Shown here one piece after another: positions 36,880-49,300 of a stretch of DNA of 64,000 nt (within the stretch, counting starts at the first letter, position 1; each line of letters begins with the position of its first letter). The notes under the pieces are model-generated. The model was not told where the DNA came from and did no database searches. It saw only the letters and a program-made list of their open reading frames with translations. Both the position numbers and the translations under genes were made by a program. This DNA is from Muricea muricata (Eukaryota; Cnidaria; Anthozoa; Malacalcyonacea; Plexauridae): contig OY979725.1 of assembly GCA_963855995.1 (NCBI GenBank), forward strand, positions 1,302,001-1,366,000, written 5' to 3'.

Positions 36880-37340
36880 TCAGTCAAAGCGGTCCATCTC
36901 ATGTCCCAAATAGGCGAAAAGTCAAACGCGCTATATCCTGCGCAGAATTTTAATTAAATTAATGAGGTAAACACGCTATCAAGTCAACTTCAATAAACTG
37001 CACAAATTGTTACACAATTTCAAATGTTACACAATTTTGTATTTCCTTTCTAACGATACTAGTTTCGTAGGTGGTGCAAGCCTATAAATAGGCGAAATTC
37101 TAAGTCAAGCGCGCTATATCCTGTGAGGAATTTTAATTATAGAACTCGACCCGTCAAGTCATCTTGAATAAACTGCAATTTTCTCGGCGGCAATTGTATA
37201 GAATTTTTTAAAATTTCAACGTGGTACTCAAGTTTCTATTTCCTTTCAATCGATACCAGTTTCGTAGAAGGTGCAAGCTTATAAATAGGCGAAATTCTAA
37301 GTCAATCTGGATATATCCTGAGGAATTTTAATGTGACCAT
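36880..37340. repeat. Tandem repeat, unit about 195 bp, 2-3 copies
   Basis: The phrase GGTGCAAGCCTATAAATAGG near 37072 recurs near 37270 (GCTTATAAATAGG). Each is preceded by TATTTCCTTTC..CGATAC.AGTTTCGTAG and followed by CGAAATTCTAAGTCAA and TATATCCTG. A related inverted copy is at about 2.1 kb. Confidence 0.7.
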
Positions 37341-37509
37341 AAGATGTAAATGCGTGCAACACGCTAATTCCGATAATTTCCGAGAAACATCAACCTGATG
37401 TATCTTTTTTATTGAAATGACGTGTACAAGAAGGCAATATCAAATATGGCGACCAAAAGGCGTGAGTGGTTTTAAATTTCAAAATATAATTTGTGAATTC
37501 GTTTTGATA

Positions 37510-40500
37510 ATGGCCGAAATGGAGACCTTGTATAAGCAAACGAACAAGTGAGATTATTTTGACTATTTTTTAATGGAATTGTTGCCAATATAAATGACAT
37601 ATATCCGTGAATGTAAAGTCAAGGAATGTAATATAAATTGAAGTACAGTAATTATAGAATACCTAGCCAGTTTATAACCCTAGCACTTACTCTATACGGC
37701 CAGGTATTCTACAATTGTGGCACCCCAGCTGGGGTATCACACGTATCTGGCACTCCCAGAGAGTTTAAGATTTGCTACAATTTCCCAAAGTAGCTGCAAA
37801 ATCTTGTTACTCGATACCGGCACCTTGACCAAGCCATTGACTGGTGTATCAAGGGAGTGCTTATATGGAAACAAAGCTGGCCCACTCAGACAGATGAATT
37901 TAGCTTGTGTTTGCACAAAAATATTTCACCTATTTTGTTTTCACAAATCCATATTGTTTTGACTATATTTGGCATCTTTTAGAAATAACTTTCACCCCGG
38001 CAACCAGGCCAGCCCACTTACCAGCGTTTATATGGAAAATGTTTCATCCTAGTAAGCAAGACTTCACCTCTTTAAGCAAGATCTCACCAACCTGGTCAGT
38101 TTTTCCCCTTATAAATGCAGGGTAATCTTGATAAAGAAAACCATAGCATGGCGAGATCTTGCTTACCTGGCTGTCTCACCAAGCCGGCCAGCCCAGCTTC
38201 CACATAAACAGCCCGTAACAGTATTAAAACCCAGAGGTACATACCAGCTGGTTCGAATGTTAAAATCTCAAAGTGGTCAAGCAAAGATTCATAGTGAAAC
38301 ATGAATTTAACCACACTTTTCTTGAATAAAATGCCTAAGCTACTAGATTTTTATTATATAAATATGAATAACATTTGAACATTGATTGAGAAGTAAACTG
38401 ACTTGTACCTTGTAGATTGACCTTGGACATCCAAGCACTTCTTAACCAACTGGGCACAAGTCGAGGGCAAGATGCTGATGGTTTGTGCAAATTTTTCATT
38501 TGAGAAACTGGTGAATTCATTGGGGAGGGGGTGTTTCAGGAGTGCTGGGTGATAGACCATCTCTGACTCAGCAACATAACCAGGGTAATTATGTGTGGGG
38601 GGCAAAATGCAAGCGCTGAGGGTACGAGTTATTCTAGGCGGGCGAGAAGCATGCTCCCCAGGATAATTTTTAAATCTAGAGTACCAGAAATGTGATTTCC
38701 TGCATTTCCAGCTGAAATTTTGCAGCTAAAAATTTATTTTCAAAGATTGCACGGTTCATAAAAGACATCATATTTATCAATTTCATAATCACAGCAATCT
38801 ATTCTTTTCATGCGGGTGGTCCTACATGCCATTAGGAGGTTGAGTTCCCCCTCTTTTCGCCCCCTTATCTCCCCTGTCTATGCCACTGGTCTGAGTTTGA
38901 CACCAGCAAAAGTGAGCTGCTTTGTGCACACCCCTAATTCATTCATGCTTGGCTTATTAACGTTAATATTTTCATTTTCCCGTCATCATCTTTAGATATT
39001 GAGAACCATATTGAATCAAATTTGCAAACCATTGCAACCAATTGTGAACGGCTAAATATCTTAGTAAATAAGGAGCCTGCACACAAAAGACAAAATTCTA
39101 AAATGTAAGCACCGCTGTGGGACAATAACTGTGATATATAACTTAATGCACTTTTGGATTTGAAATCACAAAATTGTGCTAACAAGATTCCAATAAATCC
39201 GACATTCTAGGAAAGTTGACCAACTAGTTTATGACCAACGGCATTTGGAGGCAGCATTGAGAAATTACAGACAGAAACAAATGTTACAGGTGCCTTGCAA
39301 TAATTTGCTTCTTCCAAAAAGTCTACTTTATTTATTAGAAATTTATTTTCATATTTTTTTAGAAAAAGGAAGACCAGGAAAGAGAAGAACTGTTACAAAG
39401 AAAGTTTACTGCAAATGTTAGTAATTACAAATTCTAATATTTGCCATATACTCAATCAAATACATGTCAGCCAGAAAATGAACAATGCTAAGACTGTAAT
39501 TTTGATGAAACAGAATTGAAAATGTTTTGCTGCCCACATTGTTCAATGTTGTCAACAATATTGTTCAGCATTGTTGCACCTACTTCAGGCAGCATTGTCC
39601 CATATTGGGTTGCTCCAGAAAAGACACCGCACTCCCCATGCACAGAGCAAATCAGCAATATCCTTCCCCCTATCCAGACATCCTATTCAATTAAGACATG
39701 ATCTTCAAACAATTCCCTTCCCTGGGCAAGTTGACTTGTAGCAAGTCTAACTTCACATTAAACAAAGCATAAATACACATCCCTCTGCCCATAAACCATC
39801 TCATATAAAAAGAGTAAAGTTAAAATGTATTTGAGAGAAAGAAAAGAAAACTTAGGAAAAATTCTACCTTGATGTAGGTGAAGACAAAATGGAGTAACAA
39901 AGTTTTTTCTTCACTATAGAATGGAGATACATCAATTATGATTGACCACGCTCTTCAACACAACTCAAGTTTACACAATGCCTCACAAGGAGTTGATGAT
40001 CTTCTGGGCAGTGGATCAAGTATACTCGCAAATCTCCGAGAACAGAGAGTAACACTTGAAGGTGTACATAAAAGAATCCTCGATATCGCCAGCACTCTTG
40101 GTCTTTCTAACACATTGATCAGATTAATTGACAAGAGAGGAACTCAGGTACACAAAGTAGTAATATAGGATAAAATAGTACATAGTTAATACATACATAA
40201 ACCTCCAACCTTTAAGAGGTTTTTGTTTCGGCACTGCGCTATTGCAAAATTAAACAAAGAATAGATATTTAAAACTCAATTAGTTGCAATGCGCCCATAT
40301 GCGCCCTGGAGTTGGCAAGGGGGTAAGTGGCAATGCGCCGCAGCTAGGTTTTGCACACAGCTATTACAGAATCATGTGATAAATACATGGACCTTGGATG
40401 GTATATTAATCAAAGTGAGGCATGTTACTTTACCAGTACTTCATCAAACATAATGTATTTAAAAATTGTCAGGTGGTTAACATTTTTAAAGGAACTATTT

Positions 40501-40586
40501 TTTTCTTGCAGGACAAATGGATCGTATTTGGTGGCATGATTGTCACATGTATCATTATGTTTCTAGTTGTCAAATATCTAACATAA
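37510..40586 (+). CDS. GOSR2: Golgi SNAP receptor complex member 2 (membrin), 7 exons
   Basis: Qb-SNARE that acts in ER-to-Golgi and intra-Golgi vesicle fusion. Exons: 37510-37547, 38416-38480, 38996-39104, 39211-39289, 39363-39416, 39920-40147, 40512-40586. All junctions are GT...AG and phases match. The total is 648 bp, 215 aa, against 212 for the human protein. Family landmarks seen are an N-terminal METLYKQTNK, then KEPAHKRQN, VDQLVYDQRHLEAALRN, the SNARE helix with NLREQRVTLEGVHKRILDIA and LGLSNTLIRLIDKR (about residues 150-185), and a C-terminal anchor from residue 192 (VFGGMIVTCIIMFLVVKYLT) ending at the stop. The start ATG at 37510 gives the usual N-terminus. Exon 2 is the least certain, being supported only by phase and a weak DIQALLNQL match. 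It converges with the dehydratase gene. A small MITE lies in intron 1. Confidence 0.95.
37655..37711. mobile_element. Short MITE (TAGAATACC family) in GOSR2 intron 1
   Basis: TAGAATACCTAGCC and GGCCAGGTATTCTA form inverted ends about 57 bp apart. A second member is at 41473-41542, in the neighbouring gene. Confidence 0.65.
37980..38215. repeat. Dispersed-looking repeat in GOSR2 intron 1
   Basis: CAGGCCAGCCCACTTACCAGC, AGCAAGATCTCACCAACCTGG and, inverted, GCGAGATCTTGCTTACCTGG and GCCAGCCCAGCTTCCACAT make an imperfect inverted arrangement of about 230 bp. It is likely a degenerate transposon; its ends were not determined. Confidence 0.4.
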
Positions 40587-41011
40587 GCGGCATCCTGACA
40601 GAGAGAAAATCTTTAGTAGAACATTTAGAATATGCCTGAGTGGTACAGGTGTATATGACTTCAAAATAGAGCAGCCACACAAGAATTGGAAATGAAAATA
40701 TTTCACTTGAAATAGTGCATTTTGTAATTGGTATTTTATTAAATATAAACATTGTTTCATTAAAACTTTTAATAGCACGAGATTTTAAAAATTATTTGGG
40801 AATCAGAACCTTGCATCATATGCTCTCCACCACACCAAATATAAAACTATGTAAAATTGTCATTGATTATAAAACTGGATCTGTATTTTAAATTTTCCAT
40901 CGTGGACTGGATTGTACTGAATACGAATGGCAATTATATAAACTTAAAATTTAAGTGTAAAAAGTGGAACATGCCCGTGAATTCATCCAGAATTAAATCT
41001 ATTAAATCTAG

Positions 41012-43627
41012 CTACCATCCTCTGACTGGTTTCCATTCTTCCAGAACTGTCTCCCCATCATGGATGTAATACACTGGGTGCATTGCTGCAGTAGCACATG
41101 CCTGGAATGACCAAAAGTCATGTCCCTATACTGTAATTGATCCCATCAAGGGGTATGCCAACCAAAAATCATGTCTCTTGTATAATTGATGCTATCAAGG
41201 GATATACCCCCATCTATGTCTCCATACATTCACAGCGTACCACTCCAAAATTCATGTCTCTATAATTGACCCTAATCAAGGGATACCCTTCTAAATTCCA
41301 TGTCTGTAATTGCCCCCACAAAATGTCATGTCGCTATAATTAACCTTGTCATGGGGTACCCTTTTAAAATTCATGTCCATAATTGAGCCTATCAAGGGAT
41401 ACCCCTACCAAAAGTCATGTCTCTATAATTGACTCTATCAAAGGGCACCCCTTTCAATATATGCAGTAATTATAGAATACCAGGCCAGTTTATAATCTTA
41501 AATACTAATGCTTACCCCAGCTCTATATGGCCAGGTATTCTAATTGCATCTACAGTGGAAATTATAAAGATGAGAAATTTTATACTGTACTAACTAAGAT
41601 GACACCCAGAGTGGAGGGTGGAGTGACTACGCATGTTAATGAGGTGCTAATAACTAGTATTTTAAAATCATCCTCAGATTTACTTACATGGTTTGGCAGG
41701 ATCTTTAATGTTGAACCAATTGGATACTTGGAAAAATCGAGTTTGCCATCCAAAGCCACAACTGTACCAAGCTCTTGGGTCATTTTTGCCAACCTGAAGT
41801 ACATAATATAGTTAAGAAATGTAGGCCTCACACAGACCATGCCTTTGAGAGCATCACCATAATATATGCCTATTATAATAATTGCCTGAAACTGTAACTT
41901 ACTATGCATATCATTGACAACTTACTTAAGGTTAGGTTCACCTTCGAACACACAAAATCCTGTAGGCAGTTGACCAAGGCTATCCAGGGTTAATGCCAAC
42001 CATCCACAGTCTACCAGCATGTGGCCACTATCAGGATAATGTGAAATGACTCTTGTCAACACCTTGCCAGCAATATCATCCTCTGTACATGATCCAATGT
42101 TTACTTGAGACACATCTACATAATTTGCAGTCAACCATTAAACAGGTTTAATGTAAGCAAACACAGTTTTTTTCATATTTTGAACTTCCATATTAATTTT
42201 CTAAAATATTATTTACTAACTGAACATCTGAAACTGTTCTGGGCAAATACTTTCCTTGGTCATAATAAATGCAAGCCAGAGTTTTCATTCAAAGAGTTCA
42301 AACGGTGTGAAATTGTTAGAAATAGAAAAGAGGAGAGAAACAGTAGCAAAGCCAGCCTGACATTTGGTCATGCAAATGCAAATTTTTCTGTGATTATGGA
42401 CCTGATAAGGAATCAATTTCTAAAGAAATGAATAATGATAATGTTCAAATTTGCATAGCATGACCAAATTGTTGGGCTGGCTTCGCTACTGGTGAGAAAA
42501 TGTCTGGCCATGTTGAATACAACCTACCATAAAAGACATAATTCCCAGGGTGAAACTCTGTAATGCCTTCAATAAATTTCTTATCTGGTGGTTTGGAACA
42601 TGTAGGTGTTGCACCAACACCAACAGTCTTACACTCAATACCTTTTGCTCGGATTCTAAGAAACATTTCATTATGTGAAAAGTAAATAGGATAGGATAAA
42701 AGGGGAGGGGGGACAGGGGTAATTTATCACCTATTAGCAAGATCAATAAGCTTCCCCCAAGCCACAAAGGATGAACTCTTTATTTCTTCTGCACTCCGGC
42801 ACTGATATGAAGCGCCATAATGTGTGTAGATGCCATAAAATTCAGCATTGTCCAACGAGGATATCTTTTCAACCATTCTTAATGCTTCATCGCTATTGTA
42901 TGGTACTCCATCTTAATTGAAGAAAAACCCATAAGCTATTACCATTTGGTAGAGTTTCTTCACCTTTTATACAAGGGTCTCCCCTTGATAACCCCTCCTT
43001 TGACATACCCCCTTACGCAAATCACCACTCTCCCCCCCCCCCTTTCCCTTGGGAAAAAAGCTTGCAGGGAGCAAACTTGTTCAGCTGATGTAAAAAATGC
43101 TTGATGTTCATGATTACCTCTGCCATAACCACAGTCAACCATGAGTAAAATAGACCATTTCTTGCCAGATGCTGGCAAAACATACTTCCCAAGAGCATCG
43201 ATTATTTCCATATTATCAACGGTAATATGAAACAGCTCCAATCTACCTAACAGCTCTGCACATCTTGAAAGCTTTTCAAACCCCAATGGATAAGCATAGG
43301 TGATGTCGTCAAAACCATGGTCCAAATAAAACTGGGCTTCTGCCAGTGTGGATACAACGACTTGACGACGAGTGTCGCTTGTCATCAATAAACCCGCCTC
43401 CCTAGGGCAAAATAGTAACAATTAATATTGGCGTGTCTTAATTGCCAAAGTAACATTCAAATCTCCGAAGCTTACACAGTCTTGTGTGTTTTCATGTGGG
43501 GCCTCAGTTTCACACCAAGAAAATCACATCGTTGTTTCATGCGCTCACAATTTCTCTTTACTTTATTGATATCGACTACAAACGAAGGAGAAGGAAGTTC
43601 GTCAATTTTTCGTCCATTAAAACTCAT
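41012..43627 (-). CDS. D-serine dehydratase (PLP- and zinc-dependent), 7 exons
   Basis: Converts D-serine to pyruvate and ammonia; DSD1/chicken-DSD family, fold type III (alanine racemase N-terminal fold). Exons on the minus strand: 43627-43476, 43401-43118, 42911-42731, 42655-42528, 42115-41926, 41793-41688, 41101-41012. All phases match. The total is 1131 bp, 376 aa, the same length as chicken DSD. Lys46 in PHMKTHKT is in the position of the PLP-binding lysine. The C-terminal PNHACAT places His347 and Cys349 at the family's zinc ligands. Other landmarks are [37 protein letters not shown] and [12 protein letters not shown]. The start at 43627 gives the standard N-terminus. The intron between exons 4 and 5 is only 75 bp. 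A hAT MITE sits in the intron between exons 5 and 6. The enzyme should be active as read. Confidence 0.95.
41100..41460. repeat. Degenerate tandem repeat, unit about 50-60 bp
   Basis: Words of the type ATGTCTCTATAATTGA.CC.ATCAAGGG.TACCCC recur about seven times between 41120 and 41450, inside the last dehydratase intron. Phase and spacing vary, so this is an old minisatellite. Confidence 0.65.
41473..41542. mobile_element. Short MITE (TAGAATACC family), in dehydratase intron
   Basis: TAGAATACCAGGCCAG at the left and CTATATGGCCAGGTATTCTA at the right form inverted ends. It lies in the last intron of the dehydratase gene and is the second member of the family found in GOSR2 intron 1. Confidence 0.65.
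42341..42491. mobile_element. hAT MITE in dehydratase intron, 8-bp TSD
   Basis: The ends are CAGTAGCAAAGCCAGCC and GGCTGGCTTCGCTACTG, followed inwards by CATTTGGTCATGCAAAT / TTTGCATAGCATGACCAAAT. Flanks GAGAGAAA (42333-42340) and GTGAGAAA (42492-42499) match at 7 of 8 bases. A 151-bp non-autonomous hAT element. Confidence 0.8.
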
Positions 43628-43697
43628 GTTTGAAATGTTAAAAGGCTGCTATGGATATGTGGTATACTTGTAGAATATATGAAAATTCCCCCCAGCA

Positions 43698-43929
43698 GGG
43701 CCAGTTGTTCAAAGCTGGATTAGCACTAACCCTGGGTTAAAATTTAACCAACTGTTTAAGTTTCTGTATTTCTACACATCTGTTTACTTTAAAACTTCGG
43801 CGCCTTAAACTACGATTAATCTGGACAACACTGCTGAAGAAATATTTCCAAATTTACAAACAAACTTCAAGGGAAATTTAATTTTAATTTTAGGTTAACC
43901 CAGGGTTAAGCTAACCGGCTGTTGGCCCC
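43698..43929. mobile_element. MITE upstream of the dehydratase gene
   Basis: The left end GGGCCAGTTGTTCAAAGC with CTAACCCTGGGTTAAA pairs with the right end TTAACCCAGGGTTAAGCTAA followed by CTGTTGGCCCC. It starts about 70 bp upstream of the dehydratase start codon, so it may lie in or near its promoter. Superfamily not assigned. Confidence 0.65.
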
Positions 43930-43989
43930 AGGGCAACAACCACTGACCTACTGCATTGATCCGATTGATTGAGAAAAACAGTTCACATG

Positions 43990-44175
43990 TAATTACTCAA
44001 CCTACCCGAACGTTGTACCCCAATAAAATCATTGGGTACAACGTTTGATAGTTCAAATACTTATTGGAATTGTCATTTCATGCATATGAAACGAACCCTG
44101 ACCTAAACCCCAATCCTAACCGTGATAATCCCAGTAATTTATTGGATACAATAATTTTAACGGGATACAATGCTC
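43990..44175. repeat. Inverted-repeat element (TTGTACCCAATAA family)
   Basis: CGTTGTACCCCAATAAAATCATTGGGTACAACG is a compact palindrome. It is followed by TTATTGGAATTGTCATTTCATGCATA and, to the right, TTATTGGATACAATAATT. A similar piece occurs at about 60.79-60.88 kb, which indicates a dispersed family. Confidence 0.45.
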
Positions 44176-46130
44176 CATCGAGTGCATTACTGATATTCTC
44201 TTTGATGGTTTGATGTTATTCTATGTAAAGGCTGGTGATGGCGGGAGGGGGGGAGTTAAAGAAAGCAAGTTGGAGAGTGAGTGACACGTCACGTGTGAAT
44301 GGGGGGAATTATGAAGGGGGGGGGGATTGTGAAAGTGCGGGGCGTTGGAGCTGAACTAAACAGTCAATAATTTGTTTTGGTGTTTCGGATATGTAGTCTG
44401 GTGAAAATGATGCTTGTGCCAATTGAAGGAACTAGGCTCCGAGACATATCCACAGAAAGCCCGCTTTCCAAAAAAAGAAGAGCCTGCCACGCAGGCTACA
44501 CTTTCTATTGTGTCCATATCATTAGTTCTGCTTATGATATCCATAAACCTAGATCTCCTGAAGAATCACGCCCTCCTGTTGTCGGAAATAAGCAATCAAA
44601 ACCTTAAATACACTGTGGTTTTCCGTTAGCAAAACAATGGTTGCTTTATGACGATGCCGTGAGCTTGTTTTCGAACGGGTAAAATCTATTTTAATTTGTT
44701 TTTTCAAGCCGTAATAGCGTGTGTTGGTCGCTGATAAATTAGTTACACTGATAAAATATTACATAATCTCCCGCGTGATAAGTATTGCAAAATAAGGAAA
44801 TATAAAATTGGACAAATAAGAAAATCCCACACAGGACATTTTTATCGATGTTTTAATACAAATTTCAAAGTATTATATAATTTATCGTTTTCGGTAATAA
44901 AAGAACCTATACCTTTCGTGTACTTTTGAATGCAATAGTTCGAGTGTAAAAAACATTTAGTTACTATATCGTGAGGTTTAAAATGTACACCATCTTAAAC
45001 CAAGGGAAAATACTGCTTGGCATAGAATTTAAACCTCATTCACTTTGCCGATGAGGAAAAGATTCATGTGATTCATGTGATTCGGTTTAGTTTTGTAACT
45101 GCTTGCGTTACAGTTTAACTTGCCTGTGCTAAATTGTGGACATACTTTGAAAATCAACCAATTACAAACTATACTTAGGTCTATGGGTACATACTATGTA
45201 TAGCTAAAGTCTAGTAAAGAGTTTTCCTCAATGTCTTTATTCAATCGATGCAATGCAACATCTGTCAAAATAACTGGGTAGATATATGATAATTTTGTAC
45301 AGAAAATGGAACACTAGTTAATATTCCGATCAAGAGTTCAACCTTCAAATTGAACATTGTACGTGAAACGAGTCAGTGATCAGTCCACGCTCTATCGCTC
45401 TATCCCCTAATCCGGTTTCCTAAGAAATCTTAAGAACGCACTTAGGATTATAATATTAATAATCCTCCAAATATTTCTATAGAAGGCGTCCAGCCCACGC
45501 TTCAGACCCAGCGGTAAAATCACAGTACTTATTGGTTTCAAAATGTACTACATATGTACATATATAACCAGAGTAAAAAAGTGCCAAATATTCTTGCTAC
45601 TTAACATATTAATTTAATTTCTTTGAACATGCAATCACTTTAGTCTAGATTACAAGAAAGCGTGTTGAGAGCATGTTCGAGAAAAATTCAATGACGAAAA
45701 GTTACAAAAACTTCGGAGTCGAGGGCGTATTATTTTTTAAACAAAAATTCAAATTTGCTGCCAATCTGTTGAGTGAAACATAAAATCCAGCTCTTTTTCG
45801 AAACAGTATCAATATGGCATTGTTTTGAAACAACTCCCCGAAAATAATTGCCCCCGATAATCAAAGATAACGAATTTCAATTCTTATACAAACGTTTGAC
45901 GTAAACGCTAAGATATGGACATCAAAAATAGAGGTATTATCTGTACAAATTACACCTGTACAATAAATAATATTTTGCAAAGTACCTGCAGCGCCTATAT
46001 AAAACAAACACCTAATATGAAACCCCTCTAATGCTCTTAATTTTTCATTGTCGTATCTCATTAGCCTACAATCACTTGGGTCGCATAAATAGTCCATATA
46101 TTTTAAAAAAAATATTTGTGCCTCTTTCTC
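44176..46130. other. Intergenic stretch between dehydratase and adhesion GPCR
   Basis: No supported exon. It has G-rich runs near 44.24 and 44.31 kb and several chance ORFs of 60-80 codons. A possible retroelement fragment is listed separately at 45.86-46.10 kb. Confidence 0.5.
46003..46097 (-). pseudogene. Possible LINE reverse-transcriptase remnant
   Basis: The minus-strand peptide contains NEKLRALEGFHIRCL, resembling the post-RT motif (lE.FH.RCLR.ILGI) found in many non-LTR retrotransposons. The motif is not followed by the usual ILGI and the similarity is short, so it could be chance. Confidence 0.3.
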
Positions 46131-46370
46131 TAATTGTCCGATGAAACCTGCTGTTTGATTGAATTGTTATATTTTGTTTGCAAATTTCCTTGGAAACAGG
46201 CAGGCGAGGCATTCATGTCAATATTAATATTTGATATCCTGTCAACAACGCTGTCTAATTGCACTTCAATGGAGGAGATTGATGATGTCGTCCAGTAGTG
46301 CATGAGAGCTTCTTTTGCAATGCGTTTTGTCGCGGGGTCGAACTGAACGGGTCAACATCCAATAATCCCA

Positions 46371-49300
46371 ATGGAATTCCTACACTTTTTTGCGGTATTG
46401 CTTGTTTCACACTTTGCTCAGGGAAGAGGTATGAAGATTGTTTTTTGTGTGCGTTTTTGTTGCCAAGTCCGTTTCGACTTGCTCAGTACATACATATATA
46501 CTTAATAACACAGTTTTTTCGGAACTGTACCATGACCTAACTATCATACGATGAACGGGAAAAGAAATAGCAAGGGCACTTTATTTTGGCAATTGTCACG
46601 ATTTCCAGTTTTCCATTTAAGATGGCCTAGTGTACTCGTGTACCACTCGACAATCGTTTTGTTGGTCAAAAACAGTAGTTTCAAATAAATTTATCCCATT
46701 TGAAAATTTCTGTTCTTTAACAAGCAGATTGACTGGGAAAAATTTAAATCAGATCAGTTTCGGTCGAAATCATACAAGTCAGACAAAACAACAACAGCGT
46801 TGATGCATGGATCAAAAAACATAACTGAATTTCATGATCACAAAACTTTTCATAAACCTTACTGTCTTTCCTTTAGCAGGAAATTCTTGAATCTATTTTT
46901 TTATGCTACTCTACATCACCGGCCCTTCACAGGACACCCGTAGAGTTTAAAACGTAACGAAACTCATATGATTTCGGGATGGAAAAATGTGAAACCGTAA
47001 CACAAACTCATACTAGATTTTAAACATTTTTTCAGCTTGTGTTTCGTACCAAAAGATAGCGACTATATTTCAACAATAAACCAATATATACATCAATAAG
47101 GGAAATGAAGGCGGGACATTATATATTTGTGTTTGGGATTGTTAATTTCTTTTGCAATCAATTGTTTTAATACGTTACTTGCATGCCCTACACCAATATA
47201 TGATTAGCGAGGTTTAGATTTGAGCTCCACTATCACTGCCGCTGACAATTTTTAGTCAATCAAATATATTGCAATCTCCTATTTAAACTAATAGGACTCC
47301 TTCAAAGCCAGGAATCAGGTAGGAGCAGCCGTAGTGGAAAACAAATCCCCCTGCCCATCTATACTTATTGATCTCCCCCCGTCCCCTCTTCTACATTTTG
47401 ACAAGCATAGTTTTTTCTTTGGACAAAAATATGCTGCCAAAGGCGGGAGAAAGCGAATTTCTTACTAAGAAGGAGTTAATGTTCAGTATTTAGAACCTAC
47501 AGAATTTACCTATAATACAACTCAGTAGGAATGTGGAAAATTGTAAAAAGTTCTGCAAGAAAGACTTACCGAAGATATTTTCTGTTCCAGTGAGCCATGA
47601 CTACCTGGGATGTTTCAAGGACACTTCGGATCGGGCCATGCCCGAACCATTACCAAGGAAAAATAATTTGTTACAAGATTGTAAGGAAGCAGCTGCATTT
47701 CGAGGTTACACAGTCTTTGGTATTCAAAATGGTGTCGAATGCTGGTCAGGTCCCGATGCACCAAGTACCTATGATAAATACGGGCCATCAACAGCGTGCA
47801 GTAACGGCCTTGGAGGACCTTGGGCTAACGATGTTTATAAAATTACTATAGGTAAACACATTCACTGATCTACAAAGTAGAACTGGATAAAGTTTCCCAC
47901 TCTTGACAATTCTATGTGTTGATATTAGTAATTCCTCTTCATTTTAGATAACGCTCAGCTGGCAGGTTTGCTAAATGATGTCATTGCGAATGCTGCTAGT
48001 ATTGATGACGTTGATGTCGAGGTATGACGTTGTAAGGTGCACAAACCAACTAAAGGCCTACGATTTTCCCGGCTGTACGAGTGTGGATAGCATCCAACGG
48101 ATATGTTTTTTCAACTGCCACAGAAAGCCATAAAAAGCAATGGCACCAGGGATATTGAACCCTCAAAAGATAAAAAGAGACTTTAAATCGCAAATACTGA
48201 ACGCTCAATGGTTTTTACCAGTTACTGAACATGTTTAGACAGTTTGAGAGAACACTATCCGGTGGTATTGAGCTATACACCTTTTACGAAGGTTTGGACA
48301 AAGAGTAGAGACTACAAAGAGGGACCACTTCAGTCAAAAAAGCGTAAGGTGCTGTCGTGATGATTCGTCATGGGCGCCATGTTCCTAGCCAGTGCCCTAA
48401 ACAGAAGCATTTCCCCCCGGTATTAGTAACTATTTTAAACATTTCAGGGGTGAAATGCTTCTGTTTAGGGCACTGGCTAGGAACATGGCGCCCATGACGA
48501 ATCATCACGACAGCACCTTACGCTTTTTTCAATGAAGTGGTCCCTCTTTGTAGTCTCTACTCTTTGGTTTGGACATCGTTATCTGCTCAATGCTCAAAAG
48601 ATATAAAATGGCAGAGACGGCCTTATAATTGTCAGAAAGAAAGTTCTACTAAAAATGTTAGAGATTAACCAAAGTTAGAAAAATGAAATGGTTGGGGGTT
48701 TTTTTGGAAGGTTTACAAAATCGCTATCAAGTGGATAGAGTTATCCAATCTTCATCCAAAATAACAAATTGCGAATTCGCCAATAAATAGGCGGCACTTA
48801 CTTTCAATCATATTCGACATTTTCCTTTAGGCTTTTGTTTCACAATCCAGCAAACTGTTAAACCTGTCAAATTCAGAATGGAAGAAGGTAAGCGATGGTT
48901 ATTTTACAATGAAAACAACTACAGGGCTAGGGGGAGCATCCACCCACTTTTCTGAAGGAAAAAGGATTCAATGTATGACCATCTTCTGGCCATAAAGACA
49001 TTTGCCACATCTTTACTCTAATTTATAGTACACAATTAATCGAACCATTTAGAACCAAACTATAAGGAATAGATTCTGTCAATCTTTTCACATCCAAGTA
49101 CTTAAACCAATATGAAAAGAAAGGCACATGAATTGATCTCCGTTCCTATTTTGGTATCATTATCCGCAGAATCCCAAGGTTGCAGATAATTTTCTGTCCG
49201 CAACGGAAGGATTACTGGACCTAGGCATGAGCGCAAATGAGCAGAAATCAGCTAGGAGTAATCTCATGGGTAGGTAGCAACATCTACTTTATATCCGTGT

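Noticed and set aside
46130-46345. Minus-strand ORF overlapping the GPCR signal-peptide region as a gene
   Set aside because: It is open for about 70 codons with a possible donor, but there is no recognisable family or partner exon, and it is antisense to the signal-peptide neighbourhood.
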